A stretch of DNA of 64,000 bases from contig JASWJB010000076.1 in NCBI GenBank assembly GCA_032433595.1, positions 83,362-147,361 of the forward strand, in the 5' to 3' direction. The DNA is from Conoideocrella luteorostrata. Taxonomy: Eukaryota; Ascomycota; Sordariomycetes; Hypocreales; Clavicipitaceae. The translations under genes were made by a program, and so were the position numbers. The notes beneath the pieces were generated by a model. It was not told the DNA's origin. It did not search any database and saw nothing but the letters and a program-made list of their open reading frames with translations. Shown piece by piece: positions 48,183 to 59,385 of this stretch. How positions within the stretch are numbered: position 1 is the first letter of the stretch; each line of letters starts with the position of its first letter.

Positions 48183-50174
48183 TTACCTGTGGATGTTGAC
48201 TAATAACACTAGTGGAATATAAAGATAATGGTTGCGAACGACGGCGACCGCAATTGCATATCTTGGAATCTGGTGTCTGAACCTGTATTTAGGAGCATAT
48301 GACGATAGCATTTCGTATATTTTCCGTCACTTGTGGACTCGTCTCAATGCGTAGGTTTATATTATTTTGAAGCCAGCAATGCCCTACCGGAAAGTATTGA
48401 CCAACAGTTCAATGTCCACAGAAGGAATTGTTTTTTTGAGAATAATTATTTAGGAAGGTTTTACACACCTTGGGGTATCTTCCACGCTCGCAGGGATAAA
48501 GAAAACTTCGCGCGCCTAATAAATATATTAAGGTTGGTGTGGAACCGATTTGCCCCGCCAAAATAAAGATGCTGGGGCCTATCCATGAAGAGACCCCCGA
48601 CCAAAACCAAGCCCGACAACACAGAATGTGTTCGCTGCCTGGCGGATTGGCAATTAGAAATATAATCGCCGCAGGCAGGGTAAAAAAACTTCGATCCTAT
48701 ATTTATTGGGAATGGAGGGGTTTCTTGAGGGAGCATGAATACTAGAGACATTGTGTAAAGGAGCCTGTGCATTCGTCAAGCCGTTCGTGCATTCCTTACC
48801 AACTGCGGAGTAGCTGAGCTGGTTAACTGGTCCGTACCAAATAGGACACGAGCGGGACCAACCCGCCGGTGGCTGCCTTCCTTCACTAGTGATCTTCTTT
48901 TAGACGAAGGTTCGTGGTGGTGGCTACCTAAATAGGCACTTTTAAGTTCCAGGTAAGTATTCCATACTAAATTGGCCGAAGCAGAACACCTGTTACCACC
49001 TCCATCGGGCTAGTCAGGAGAGGTTGCCCTATTTTGTAGACGACAAGTGGTCGTGGCCACGCAGTGCGACTGGGCGGGTGTAGGATCTGGCGCACTTGTC
49101 CGACTCTTTTGCACCCATTGACGCGGCGCAAATTAATAACCATTGTAATGTATTCGGCAAGACGGACTAAATCGTAGATGGCAGGAAGTGTGAGTGCCAG
49201 GACGTGGAGGGCAGTCTGACGTCCAAGCTTTGGAGCAGCGTCGCCTACTGCGTCTGGCCATACACACATACATGTCAGCGGGTGCAACCTTGCGGTCTCA
49301 CAGTCCACTACTAAGTGTAGTGTGCTGTGCAAGAAAGTCAAGGGCATACTTTCTACATCCGACCCAAGAAAAACGTATGCCGGTCTACGTGGCGACAGTT
49401 GGTTCTATAGAGAGACCGATTGGCTGACTTCTTTGTCGAAAATGATGCATGCATGAGTGATGAGGTGCGACCGATGAAAATGTCGAGCCGTTGTGGTTTT
49501 GACCAAACACAAGCGTATTCCGCCTGGGCGTTGTGGAATAATCTGCGATAGAGAAAGACTCGACGACGGAGTAATGCCCTGGTTGTGATTGTGACTTCAC
49601 AAGAGCTTCACACGAGGAGGCGCTGTTATGAAGCGACTATCATAAATTGGTTACTGCTCTACAACATGGCATGGCAGACATTCATTATTTTGTCTGGCGG
49701 ATTTTGTTGATGAAGATGCAGGGCGTGTGCGAAAATAAGCCTCATTGCTGACTGAATTGCTCTCACGTGAATTTTGGACTTGACCAATTTGGTCACATCA
49801 AGTAAATTAGCTATAAGAGGGGTCCTAGCCCGACTGTCTAAGTAGATCAACAAGTTTCCACTCTGTGCTCGCATTAAATCTTTGTTCGGTGCCCTGCTCC
49901 TGTGCCTACCATGCTTGAATTGCTTTATTGAAGGGCGCGCATATCCGATAACCTTGGACTGGGCGGCGCAATCATTTGATCTTGTTACATACGAGATTGC
50001 TACGGATTGATTCGGGTCTGCAGTTGATCCCTCTGCTGAGTTGAAGTTGCGTTGCTGGCTGCGTTGCTGGTTGTGTGTCAGACACCAAACACTAATTCCT
50101 CTTTCCATCGCCATCTATCTATCCATCCTCTCAACCCCCCTCAAGCACACAGCTACACAACTGCTTCCGTGGGC
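48183..50174. other. Intergenic region
   Basis: About 2 kb with short overlapping ORFs and no recognised domain. The minus-strand ORF 50114-49659 has an odd composition and overlaps a plus-strand shadow; not supported as a gene. The left part is AT-rich. Confidence 0.35.
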
Positions 50175-52262
50175 TCAATTAAGCAGCTCAGGAACTCTGA
50201 GAATTTTAGGCTCGACTCTCTCAGCAATTTCCAATTGTAGCACACCACTGGCGAATGAAGCCTCAATAGCTGCCGCTGTTATCCTCTTGGAGGGCATCGG
50301 ATCCAACATATGGTAGATAATCCCCTCCAAAAAGTCGTCTCGGTCCAGGCCCCGTCTCGCTTTGGCAATTTCCTCCAACCACTCTGCCCATGTTACGTCA
50401 TGGCCGCTGCCCGTCTCAGTCATGAGATGAAATCGTAATCTCCAATCGCCCCTTTCCGGATACGAAATATTCCTCGTCACATAAAGCATCGTCACGCCCA
50501 AGGACCAGACATCACCGGCCGCGTTGGGTTGCAGCTTTGCCGAACATTCTGGCGGAAGGTACCACGGGGTTCCTCCGGGGTGTTCCTCAGCCGCGGCTGT
50601 CGTAGCCAATCCAAAATCGAAAAGCACGGCGCCTCGTTCAGGGGAGTAGGCGATATTGGCCGGCTTTATATCGTTGTGAACGATGCACCGGGTCTTCAGA
50701 TACGCCAATGCCGACGACATGTCGCGGAGAATCCGCGACGCGTCTTCCGGCCCCAGGACGGAATCGTTCTCCCGCGCCAAGGACTTCGGCAGATGCTCGA
50801 GATACAGGGCAAAAAACCGACCATCATAAGCTTTGAGCGACACGAGGTTTTCCTAGGTAATGTATGAGCATGACATGATGAAGAGGAGGAATCGTATTAG
50901 AAATGAACCAACATGGTCTATGTTAAGCAAAAACAACAGCTCATGCCTCCAGCTTTCCGCAGAGCGAAGGATGTCCATATAAACTTCACACCCAAAGCTA
51001 AACATTTTGGCAACTGTGTTTTCCCGCGATGCTGTATCGGGGGACAGGAGAGAGTGTCCAAGGTCGGAGTGTCGACAACCAAAAACTACCGACGTCTTAG
51101 TAAGTCCTTCCTGCTCAAAGCAATCAATGGTATACTCGTCAGGGCCGTTTACATCCAGAGTACGTGGGTCAAGGCCACAAGCCATCTGTGTACATATACT
51201 CGGAGTGCTTTTAATGACGGCAAGATGTCGTTTCATAAGGTCTGCGAGAGGCTCGTGGTGTGTCACTGTGGGAATCGCGGTAAATGCCAATCTCGCTTCG
51301 AGTGACGGATATGTTTTCTCCTCCCACATTTCCTTCGCCGCTGGAGCAGGAGAGATTTTCATCGCATCTTTGTTTACTTTTCGTCTCTTGGCGGAAGTTT
51401 TTTCATCGCCATCGTGCGAGCGATCCGGAAAACCGAAAAGCAGAGGATTTGCGTCCACCCCAGCTCTCAAAACAGAGAAGCGCTTGTGCAGTAGCCTGAT
51501 GTCAAAGAGGCTTTGCTCATCCCCTTGCCTTTTGTCGCTACCTCCAACAGAAACCCTCCAGATATCGGGCCCTACGATGCACCATTGTTTAGATTTGACA
51601 TCACATCGTGTCCCTTTGCGGTGCTTTGTCAGGTGAACTGTGAATGAAGAATTGTTGACCAAAATACAGTCATGGCTGGTGGGATCGTAGTATATACGAA
51701 GTTTGAGGAAACTTGGAGTATTTGCTGCAGTTGTCGACGAGTCGTCAAGAAGCAGACCATTCAATGGTATGCTAATTGCGAAATCGACATCGAGCCGTGT
51801 CTGGACGAAGCCAGTCATATCCCAGCGGTCCACTCCAACTTTTTGAGGGAGGGCGGTCAAGGCGTCTTGCTTGTCTCGGCAAATGGCCGCTGTATAATGA
51901 GTAGGAGAAGCAATGATAACTCGGGTAATGGGCGACAATGCGCTATAAGCGTCGGCAAATGCATCGTACACCTCATCATTAGTAGGAACAGTTGAAGCTG
52001 TAGAGATGGGAGCAGTGGGAGCTGCGAACGTTCTCTCAGCCAATCTCCAAACGCTTTTGTACTCATGGATAACAGGAGCAGTTGGAATTGCCGATGTTCT
52101 CTTAATCGAAGGCGAGAGACCACTGCCATTAGATTGTCCATAGTATTTTTGCTCATTCATACCAGCATCGTAGGCGGACCGATGCAGGTTTCTAGATCGA
52201 CGACGGGAGGAGGAACCACACCGGTTAAATGGGGACGTCCAATATAATCTTTGGACAGACAT
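50175..52262 (-). CDS. Protein kinase with large N-terminal region
   Basis: Two exons, 52262-50913 and 50852-50175, joined by a 60-nt GTTGGT..CCTAG intron that restores LLFLLNIDHENLVSLKAYD, the usual helix C to strand 4 transition; 676 codons (675 residues). Residues 1-370 are not a known domain by eye; around 170-240 they are strand-rich (LKLRIYYDPTSHDCILVNNS), reminiscent of FHA-like regions in some fungal kinases, then a basic DEKTSAKRRKVNKD stretch that could be a nuclear signal. In the C-terminal kinase domain, ENTVAKMF offers the strand-3 Lys, IVHNDIKPANIAY is the catalytic loop (HND instead of HRD), LFDFGLAT the DFG, YLPPE the APE-like motif and DVWSLGVTMLYV helix F. A classical glycine loop is not visible. 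Likely Ser/Thr kinase, substrate unknown. ORF intact. Confidence 0.8.
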
Positions 52263-53148
52263 CTTGTGAAGAGACGAATAAATGGTATGCCGTAAAGGAT
52301 CCGAGGTTTTCTGATCGGGAAACGCTATTACTGGATAGTAAAAGATAATATACTAATATGCCGAGAAAACAGAAGAAGCAAACGGCGAAACCGAAAAGGG
52401 AACTGAGCTGTCTACTTAACGTTTCTCATCTTCCTCATCGTCTGAGGAATATGAGCAGGACCGAGGTACGCCGTACAGTGGGAGACATAAAGTTTTTGCA
52501 CGCCTCGAGGTATCTTCCACGACAGCGGGTATGTCAAAACTTTATGCCACATACTGTACATGCCCAACGGGAAGAGGTCTCTGAGTGCATTTTCTTGATT
52601 CACCCGTCCCCTTGTATGTCTGACAGAGTCGCTACCCTCCCGCAAGATTTCTTTATCCGTAGTCGTCTTGCACACGGAGAAGGGTGTGTGTGCAGCTACG
52701 AAGTTGATGTAAGTACGGAGTACGGGGTACGGAGCAGGACTGTTCTGCCATTCATGTATGGTGTGAGGCCGTGTAATTGTCATTGCCCAAATGCCCCGGG
52801 AACCATTTTTCTTTTGGCGACACATTTGACCGAATATGAGAAATTTTCTTTGTTTCTTTTTTTCACACAGACAGCGAATATAAACTATCGCAGATAGGGT
52901 TCCCGGTCAGTCAGTTACGTAGTCAGCTACTTGGTACGCGGCTATTTCGAGCGCCATGAATGTATAATGTGTCATGCCAGTATCATGGCCACGATGCTTC
53001 ATTTTCACTAGTTACGACCGGGGTGCATTGTCGAGCGGACATGGGCCGCTCTGGCGACATGATTCCTGCCGCGGTCGATAGGCTGCCAGCTCACTAATCC
53101 CTTAGGTACCCAGGCAGATACTCATTGTCAGCAGGGCTGTCCTGTCCA
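52263..53148. other. Upstream region of kinase gene
   Basis: Contains the promoter of the divergent kinase gene; the ORF at 52358-52897 is open for 179 codons but lacks recognisable content and overlaps an antisense ORF of 137 codons. Holds the half-site cluster TACGGAGTACGGGGTACGGA near 52714. Confidence 0.35.
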
Positions 53149-53230
53149 TGACTGACTGGTTGACTGACTGACTGACTGACTGATTAACTGACTGATTAAC
53201 TGACTGATTGACTGACTGATTGACTGACTA
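53149..53230 (+). repeat. GACT tetranucleotide microsatellite
   Basis: About 80 bases of GACT/GATT units (TGACTGACTGACTGACTGAT with periodic TTAAC variants), a compound tetranucleotide repeat. Confidence 0.9.
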
Positions 53231-55547
53231 GTCCGCGCGGTGTGGTTGATTAACCAACCAACCACCGCCTACTGAGCCGCTGGTCCTGGTCTCGCAGCAG
53301 ATGGCTGATTACTCCGTGATGGGGCCGTGCATCACATCACACATCATGGTTGTACAGAGAAGTGAGGCGGATGGTCTTGGCTGAGACGATCGGGCAGCCG
53401 AGAGTAATCCTCGACAAGATCCCCTCCTTGATAGTTGGTTAGTTGGTTCGTTACCGCCTTTCGTCCCGGACGAGACGCCCATCAAAATTTATTGGATCAA
53501 CACATGCATGTGGTGGGCAATGAGACCATCTCAATCGTCGACCAATTTCCTTTCTTGGGTCATCCATGATGCGTGTTAATGGTGGGAACGCCGCGCTCAG
53601 GCTGTCTGCTCGGGGACGACCACTTGCCATCATGCAGCGTGATCGAGGATTTTGGCCAAGAACCACGCTCAACACCTTGCCACAAGCCCGTCCACCCAAA
53701 GCAAAGAAAAAAAGAAAAAAAAAAAAGACTCGAAGGCACTATCTCTAATGCGTATAGATCAAAATAATAATAATATTATTATTATTAAGTAAGCGGGCTA
53801 CGAACAAGCCGAAATGAAAGACAATCAATGCTCACGATCAAGACCCATGACGCGGAATGGTCGTAAGAGCATCAGCAGCAGTAACAGAAACAGCCTGCTT
53901 GGCAAGCTGCTGGGATGGAATATCACAGCCCACACATCTCACTCACACCCGCCAGCCGGCAACACAAGTCATAATTCACTTTAACAGGACAGATGACTTC
54001 GTCACATCGTCAACTCGCCACATCGTCACGGTTGCACAGGTTGCTACGCCAGAGATGCGGAGCGCAATCAACGGGCAATCACAGACCTGGGCAGCTCAGT
54101 CATGTGCGCAAGCTTCAATGAGGGAAACGTGGCCTGGCGGTTGGAGGACGAGGGGCATATTGCAATAACTAACATGCAGGCTCCCGGAAATGGGTCAGAA
54201 CACCGATGAGGGAAAAAAGCCACACTACGATACCTGAGCAAATGTCTCCCCCGGACGGCAAGCCTGTGATGGCGGCATTGCATCATGACTTGGGAGATGT
54301 CGCCGTCATGGGGCAAGCATTGCTACAGGCTCGGTGATGTGATACCCTCCTTTACGCATCACGAGCCTATGAGAATGAGGGCGGGGAAACAGCAAGGCTC
54401 GGATGCTAATTGGAGGGCTATCATACATTCACACCCAAACAAACAAAGATGGTGAGGTCCCCTTTTTCTTTTTTCTTTTTTTCTTCTTTCTTTTTTTGCT
54501 CGTAGGTTGCAGGTGGTGCTTTTACGATGACATCGGTGTTGCGTTTTCTCGTCTTCATTTTATCCTGTTTAGGTGATTTAGGTATCATGTGGCGAGCGGT
54601 TATTTTCTCTCTCAGCATTAAGCTACGGGAGGGATGGTATGCAGGTAGAGAGTGTACGAGTCACCTTGGACCTGTACGACATCAAGGCATCTAAGTAGAA
54701 ATATCCATTATGCTACGCATCCTGCAGACACATATATTTAACAGTGTCTATGTCTAGGCGCAATATGAATGCATCCCGGTAGAATGCCAATAATGCTACT
54801 CCGTACGCATCTGACAAATAATCATTTGACGTGGTATGTATCCTTGCACAGTTGATGGCTGGACTCAGCTCTCAGACGGAGCACGGGGAGCCAAAGTCCA
54901 GACTTGGCCGCCGATAGTTATAACTCGGACCCCGTTTTGATGCTGCCACACTGTCTTGCTGCTGGCCCGCAAAAGGAAAGTTTGCCAACTAAGTAACTAA
55001 CAACTGCTTATACATACCCTGGCTGAAACAGAGGTGCAGCCAGCCACAGCGTAAGAGTGGCAATGCGCATACTGGGATGCGTCAGCAGATTAAATGGACG
55101 GCCGACGGCAGCGTGCGTTTGGGTGCGGCCGTGGGTGTCGTCGTGGAACACACATAATTAAACTCGACAGAGTAAAAAGTTTGTTGGCTTTCTTTTCTCC
55201 CGGTCGCGAATGACGCCCATGCTGGGCGGATGAAAGGATGGCCGGCTGCTGCATGGCGGGTAGCCTATATCGCCAAATTATACGCGGGCCAGCATTGCTC
55301 GGCAGCCCTCTCTCTACGAATTTGGCAGGCCTGGCGTTGTTGGGTAATCGGCATGCTTGGACGTTTGGCGACGTGTTCCGCGGCGTAGGACGAGTAGATG
55401 GCGCCCGCCGTATGACACGAGAATTGTGTCTGGGGTTTTTAAGTGGACGGCGTGGATGAACGCCTACGCGCCGGCCAAAGGGAACGAGGACGGAGCAACG
55501 AACTGACTAACTAGTTGCAGGGATGGGATGGATGTCCAGTTGTGCCT
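53231..55547. other. Gene-poor region
   Basis: No recognised gene. Includes an A-rich run (53700-53728), an AAT/ATT microsatellite at about 53761-53787 that forms a small palindrome, and T-rich CTTTTTTC runs near 54463-54500. Confidence 0.4.
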
Positions 55548-55561
55548 GGGGGGGGGGGGGG
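55548..55561 (+). repeat. Poly(G) run
   Basis: Fourteen consecutive G, followed by further G-rich sequence to about 55575. Long enough to be able to form a quadruplex together with neighbouring GGGG, and also a place where assemblies err. Confidence 0.85.
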
Positions 55562-57202
55562 AGGAGGGGGGAGGAAAGCCAGCAAATCTTGCCTTGTCTA
55601 ATTCATGATGTTGTGTTCCACGACCTCTCCCCAAGCCAACGACAACACGGACGGCATCAGTTACAACTGGGAGAGCAGGAAGCCAAAACATCTTTACCCG
55701 GTCGCATTCAATTATGTTGTGTTCCTTTCTTTACCTTTCCTCAAGCCATGGCAGCACGGACGGACGGAGTCGCTGGAAGGGGCATGATGGAAGAGCCAGG
55801 AAGGGTGCCTCTCGGGCGACGTGTTAAAACAGTCGCGCGGTAGCAAACAATGTCCAGATAGCCATTCATGACGACGCACCGTCCGCCGCATTCCTTCTTC
55901 CGCCCGCCCTGCCGAGCATGGATCCTTGCAGCATTGAGCTGATTACACATGTGTTTCTGTTCCAGGGCCACCTAAATCTCCTGACGGCTCTGTGGACCCT
56001 TTCGGCTCGTTGTTATTATTGAAGACGCTGACTGCGCTTCCTTCCGGGTTCGGAGGTGCTTGAGGCTAGTCTTCGGTAATTCATTGAGGCGTCGCGCTTG
56101 GAATAAACGGAGCTAAGCTTGAGCGAAATGCGGGTGGTCCCGTCGTGCCAGGTGATCCTGAAGATCCCGGTGGTTCTGGCCTGCTCGCCATGGAGGGTCA
56201 GACGGATCTCGCCTCTCGCTCCTCGCACCTCTCACCTCTAGCATCCCTGTCTCTTACCTCTCACCCCCACCCCGGTGCCTCGTCTTACCTCTCTCATCTC
56301 CGCCTCTTGCCACCCCGCCGAAAAACTGCCATTGTGCATGGCATCGACAGCACGAAACGCCTGCCCCGCCGCCGGCCGGTATGCACGAGAAGCGCGTTGT
56401 GTAAGTAGTCTCCGTATATTTCATGGCAGTTGGGTTGGGCATCGGTGTAGTACGGCGACTCTGTGCGACGCCGTACTGGCTGTTGTGCCATCTTGCTGGG
56501 AGTTGGGGCGGGGAGCTAGTCCGTCATGAGAGCAAAAATTCTTATCATCCACGGCCGCCTCTTGAAATGGTGTTTGTCGGTGCAGCAGAGCCGCCATCAG
56601 GACATCTTGGGGAACCGGTCTAGAATGGGTATACTATAATGGGAGGTAATAAGTCTTTGCATGCCTTCGAGTACCGTCAATGCCACCGGCACCGGGGTAA
56701 CTTAGGGCCTGTCACCAAGCAGACATGCAATAAGTTATTGCCATATACTGTAAGTATGGAGCGTATTTGCGCAAAACCTTCTACGAAGAGCAGGATTCCC
56801 GTCTCGTGCTGTCTTGATGGAAGCAGTGTTAGAATCTGTGCTGTTCATCAAGATGAAATGTATTTTATACTTGCCTGCACGCCTAGTGGCGAACAGACTT
56901 GATGTAGACTATTCCTACAGAGCAGTATGACAAATTTGTTCTCTCCGCCTTGGATAAGATGACAGAAATTGCGTCGCTCTCTTTAGGTCAAAGTTCCGTG
57001 ATTGGTAATAAGCAACTACACCGATTGGCTCTTCAAAAGCCTCCGTGCCGGAGTGAGGTTTATGATGTTTGCCGCAGCATAGTTCCTCTGAAGCTAGCAA
57101 TGCTGAGCGACCACTTTTGCGTAGCCACGTCTTCAAGTTACAACTCCCCGGTCCCCCAGTTTCCCTCCTACAACTACACAACATACCATCTCGTCCATTA
57201 TA
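55562..57202. other. Gene-poor region
   Basis: Pyrimidine-rich CTCTCACCTCT stretch at about 56205-56310. ORFs here are short, overlapping and unrecognised. Confidence 0.35.
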
Positions 57203-57538
57203 ATGGAGGCACCGACATGGAGCGTCGTTCCAGCCAACACCACGTCGGTCGACGTCACACGTCAAGGCGTAGGATCACTCATGCAACGCCTGGAAATCCA
57301 TCAAATGCCGAAACGTCTCGACAATGGTTACCGATCGATTCTTAAAGAACCAGAAACATCATGTGAACGGATATTCCTGGACGCAGGCGGAATCTCGGCC
57401 CGGGTTGCGTACTTCGTCGCTAAGCAGGCTGAGAGACGTACGAGTAATGTCGGCAACCCAGCCGCCACTACGCTACCATTCAACGATCTTCCCAAAATCA
57501 CTATTGCTGATCTGAAGAGGTTAGTAGAGGTAGTATGA
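57203..57538 (+). CDS. Hypothetical small ORF
   Basis: A 111-codon frame from ATG 57203 to TGA, MEAPTWSVVPANTTSVDVTR to IADLKRLVEVV. Composition is protein-like, with a helical second half (ARVAYFVAKQAERR), but the antisense ORFs are of similar length and no family is recognised. Kept as a low-confidence candidate. Confidence 0.2.
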   Translation: MEAPTWSVVPANTTSVDVTRQGVGSLMQRLEIHQMPKRLDNGYRSILKEPETSCERIFLDAGGISARVAYFVAKQAERRTSNVGNPAATTLPFNDLPKITIADLKRLVEVV

Positions 57539-57631
57539 GATACAAACACCCTCGACTCGAGAGACGTATCCAAGAGGTCTTCGACAGGGCAATTAGGTTA
57601 CGCGTTAGGTCGTCGTCATTGAAGAGCCGTA

Positions 57632-57895
57632 GCAAGTTTATGCCACTTTGCAAGTTTATGCCAACCCATACAATGGTTCTTAGTTAATAAGTGGAGTAGG
57701 CGTAGTAGACGACCATGGTCTCCCTGCCCCGGTGATGGAAGGGTCGACGTCATTGGTGAGTAGGACACCTTTGCCCACGCTGGTGATGGAAGGCTCCACG
57801 CCATCGTGAAATAGAGAATTCAATTACCTGCCCTAGAGAAAGAAGTCTCCAAGCCGTTAGTGAAAATGACACCCTTAACCGTCCATGTGGGCGGA
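57632..57895 (+). repeat. Degenerate minisatellite
   Basis: GCAAGTTTATGCCA occurs at 57632-57645 and again 18 bases later (57650-57663). Directly after, GGTGATGGAAGG-type sequence recurs at about 57731 and 57782, and a weaker third copy (AGTCTCCAAGCCGTTAGTGA) lies about 52 bases further. The 51-52 bp spacing suggests three diverged tandem copies. Confidence 0.5.
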
Positions 57896-59385
57896 GCCAA
57901 TAGGAATTTTCATGTTCGGGGCCTGGCTGCCCAGAGGGTCACATCCATTCCGCCACCATTGATGGCTGACGCCATCACAAAGGACCGCACGCCGGACACC
58001 GGAAGCGCATAGATGGCAGACGTTACAATTTCGTCGACTCCCGATCCTTCGACCTTCGGAAATAAGCAGGGATATACAACGAGCCTTATAATCACAAGCA
58101 ACAAAGTTAAGCGTCTGGCGAATGCTTTATTTTGTGGACTCGTTGGAGTCAACAAACGTACAACGATGCCTTGTTCTGCCTAGCGGATTGAAGATCGTGC
58201 CTAGCCTGAAATTCATTCTACGTGGCCGTAAGATGAATGTCATCCCAGATATGGTTGGCTACAATATACACGGCGTCATTGGAGCAGGCCGTGACGACAG
58301 ACACGAGGCTGGGCAAGGCAAACACGTCACGGAAAGTGTGACCATGACTATATCGCACCAAGATTGCGATTTCGCCACTATCAATCTCTTGCTGGACGGG
58401 CGGGAAGCATGTCGACTGGCAGCCGAGCTGTTTGGACAGAGAGGATGTTCGAACCATACGGGAAGTGGTTCTTTTTTTTTTTTCTGCATTCCCTCGCGAG
58501 GACGTCGAAGGAGCCAATGCAAAGTGGGCTGCGAGCTGCGAGCTGCGATCGCCTGCGGGATTGCAGGGGCTGAGCCACAGAATTGTCGCAAATTTCGATA
58601 GTTTCGTCAGTCTGCAGGTTTAAGGGTCTCTCGTCCACACTTCGGGAGGAGGCGAGCCGGGGCACAAAAGGCGGGATCGCACTTCGCGCCGGGCTCGTTG
58701 GGCGCGCATGCCTCTTTGGGCCCGAAGAGTAGGGTGGCCAGACGGAGTATGCCGTCAGAGCCCCCCCTTCTCCGGGGCCGTTATCGCTGGATCTCCTAGA
58801 TTGCTGCTCCGTAAACTGTCAGTTATGATACCTTGACCAATTATGAAATTTGACCAGTCATGTGTTTGGTGGACCAACGGCGATAAGAAGTCGGCATGGT
58901 ACAGCCCCCCCAACGGAGGGTGGAGGAGAGCTTCGTGACAGGTGGACTCCAGCCATATCGAGATTCGTCCGCATCGTTTTCATTGCGGACGCGTGACTCT
59001 CCAAAAGTTATCCTTGCGAGCTCCGACAAGCCAGAACGGCGTAGCAAGCAAACGTGCTGGGAGCGCAACCAGAGACTCCATGTCCATGGTACTATAGACC
59101 AGCGTTTCCTGCCGCATCCAGGAGGCACAGAGAGCATAACAATCATTTATACATTAAAATTTTTGGTTCGCCACGTTATTCACTTGCCTGTGACTCTTAA
59201 ATGGTGTAGCAAGGGCGGCCGGAGATTCTTTCATGGGGTCCAGCTCACATCATCAGAATCCGGTAGTGAGTTTCTCGTGGTACGGGAACATTAACACACT
59301 AGCCATTGTATTTCAGGCGCCTTGTTTCATTTGAGTTCTACGGAACAAGCCCTATCAACCTCTGGCAGAACGCAATTTGCGCTAG
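57896..59385. other. 3' flank of ABC transporter gene and spacer
   Basis: Short ORFs only. A poly(T) run lies at about 58471-58482 and a short GAGCTGCGA duplication near 58531-58549. No supported gene. Confidence 0.35.

Noticed and set aside
50175..50843. The kinase C-terminal ORF as a separate small kinase
   Set aside because: A GT..AG intron at 50912-50853 joins it in frame to the upstream ORF and restores helix C to strand 4.
51007..51636. A 209-codon plus-strand ORF
   Set aside because: Antisense shadow of the kinase gene's N-terminal exon, with no motif of its own.
52358..52897. A 179-codon plus-strand ORF upstream of the kinase gene
   Set aside because: No domain, unusual composition, overlapping antisense ORF of similar length and TACGGAGTA half-sites inside; not credible as coding.
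53149..53230. GACT array as a CRISPR-like or telomere-like repeat
   Set aside because: Unit is four bases with no spacers, and it is not the TTAGGG telomere repeat; it is a simple microsatellite.
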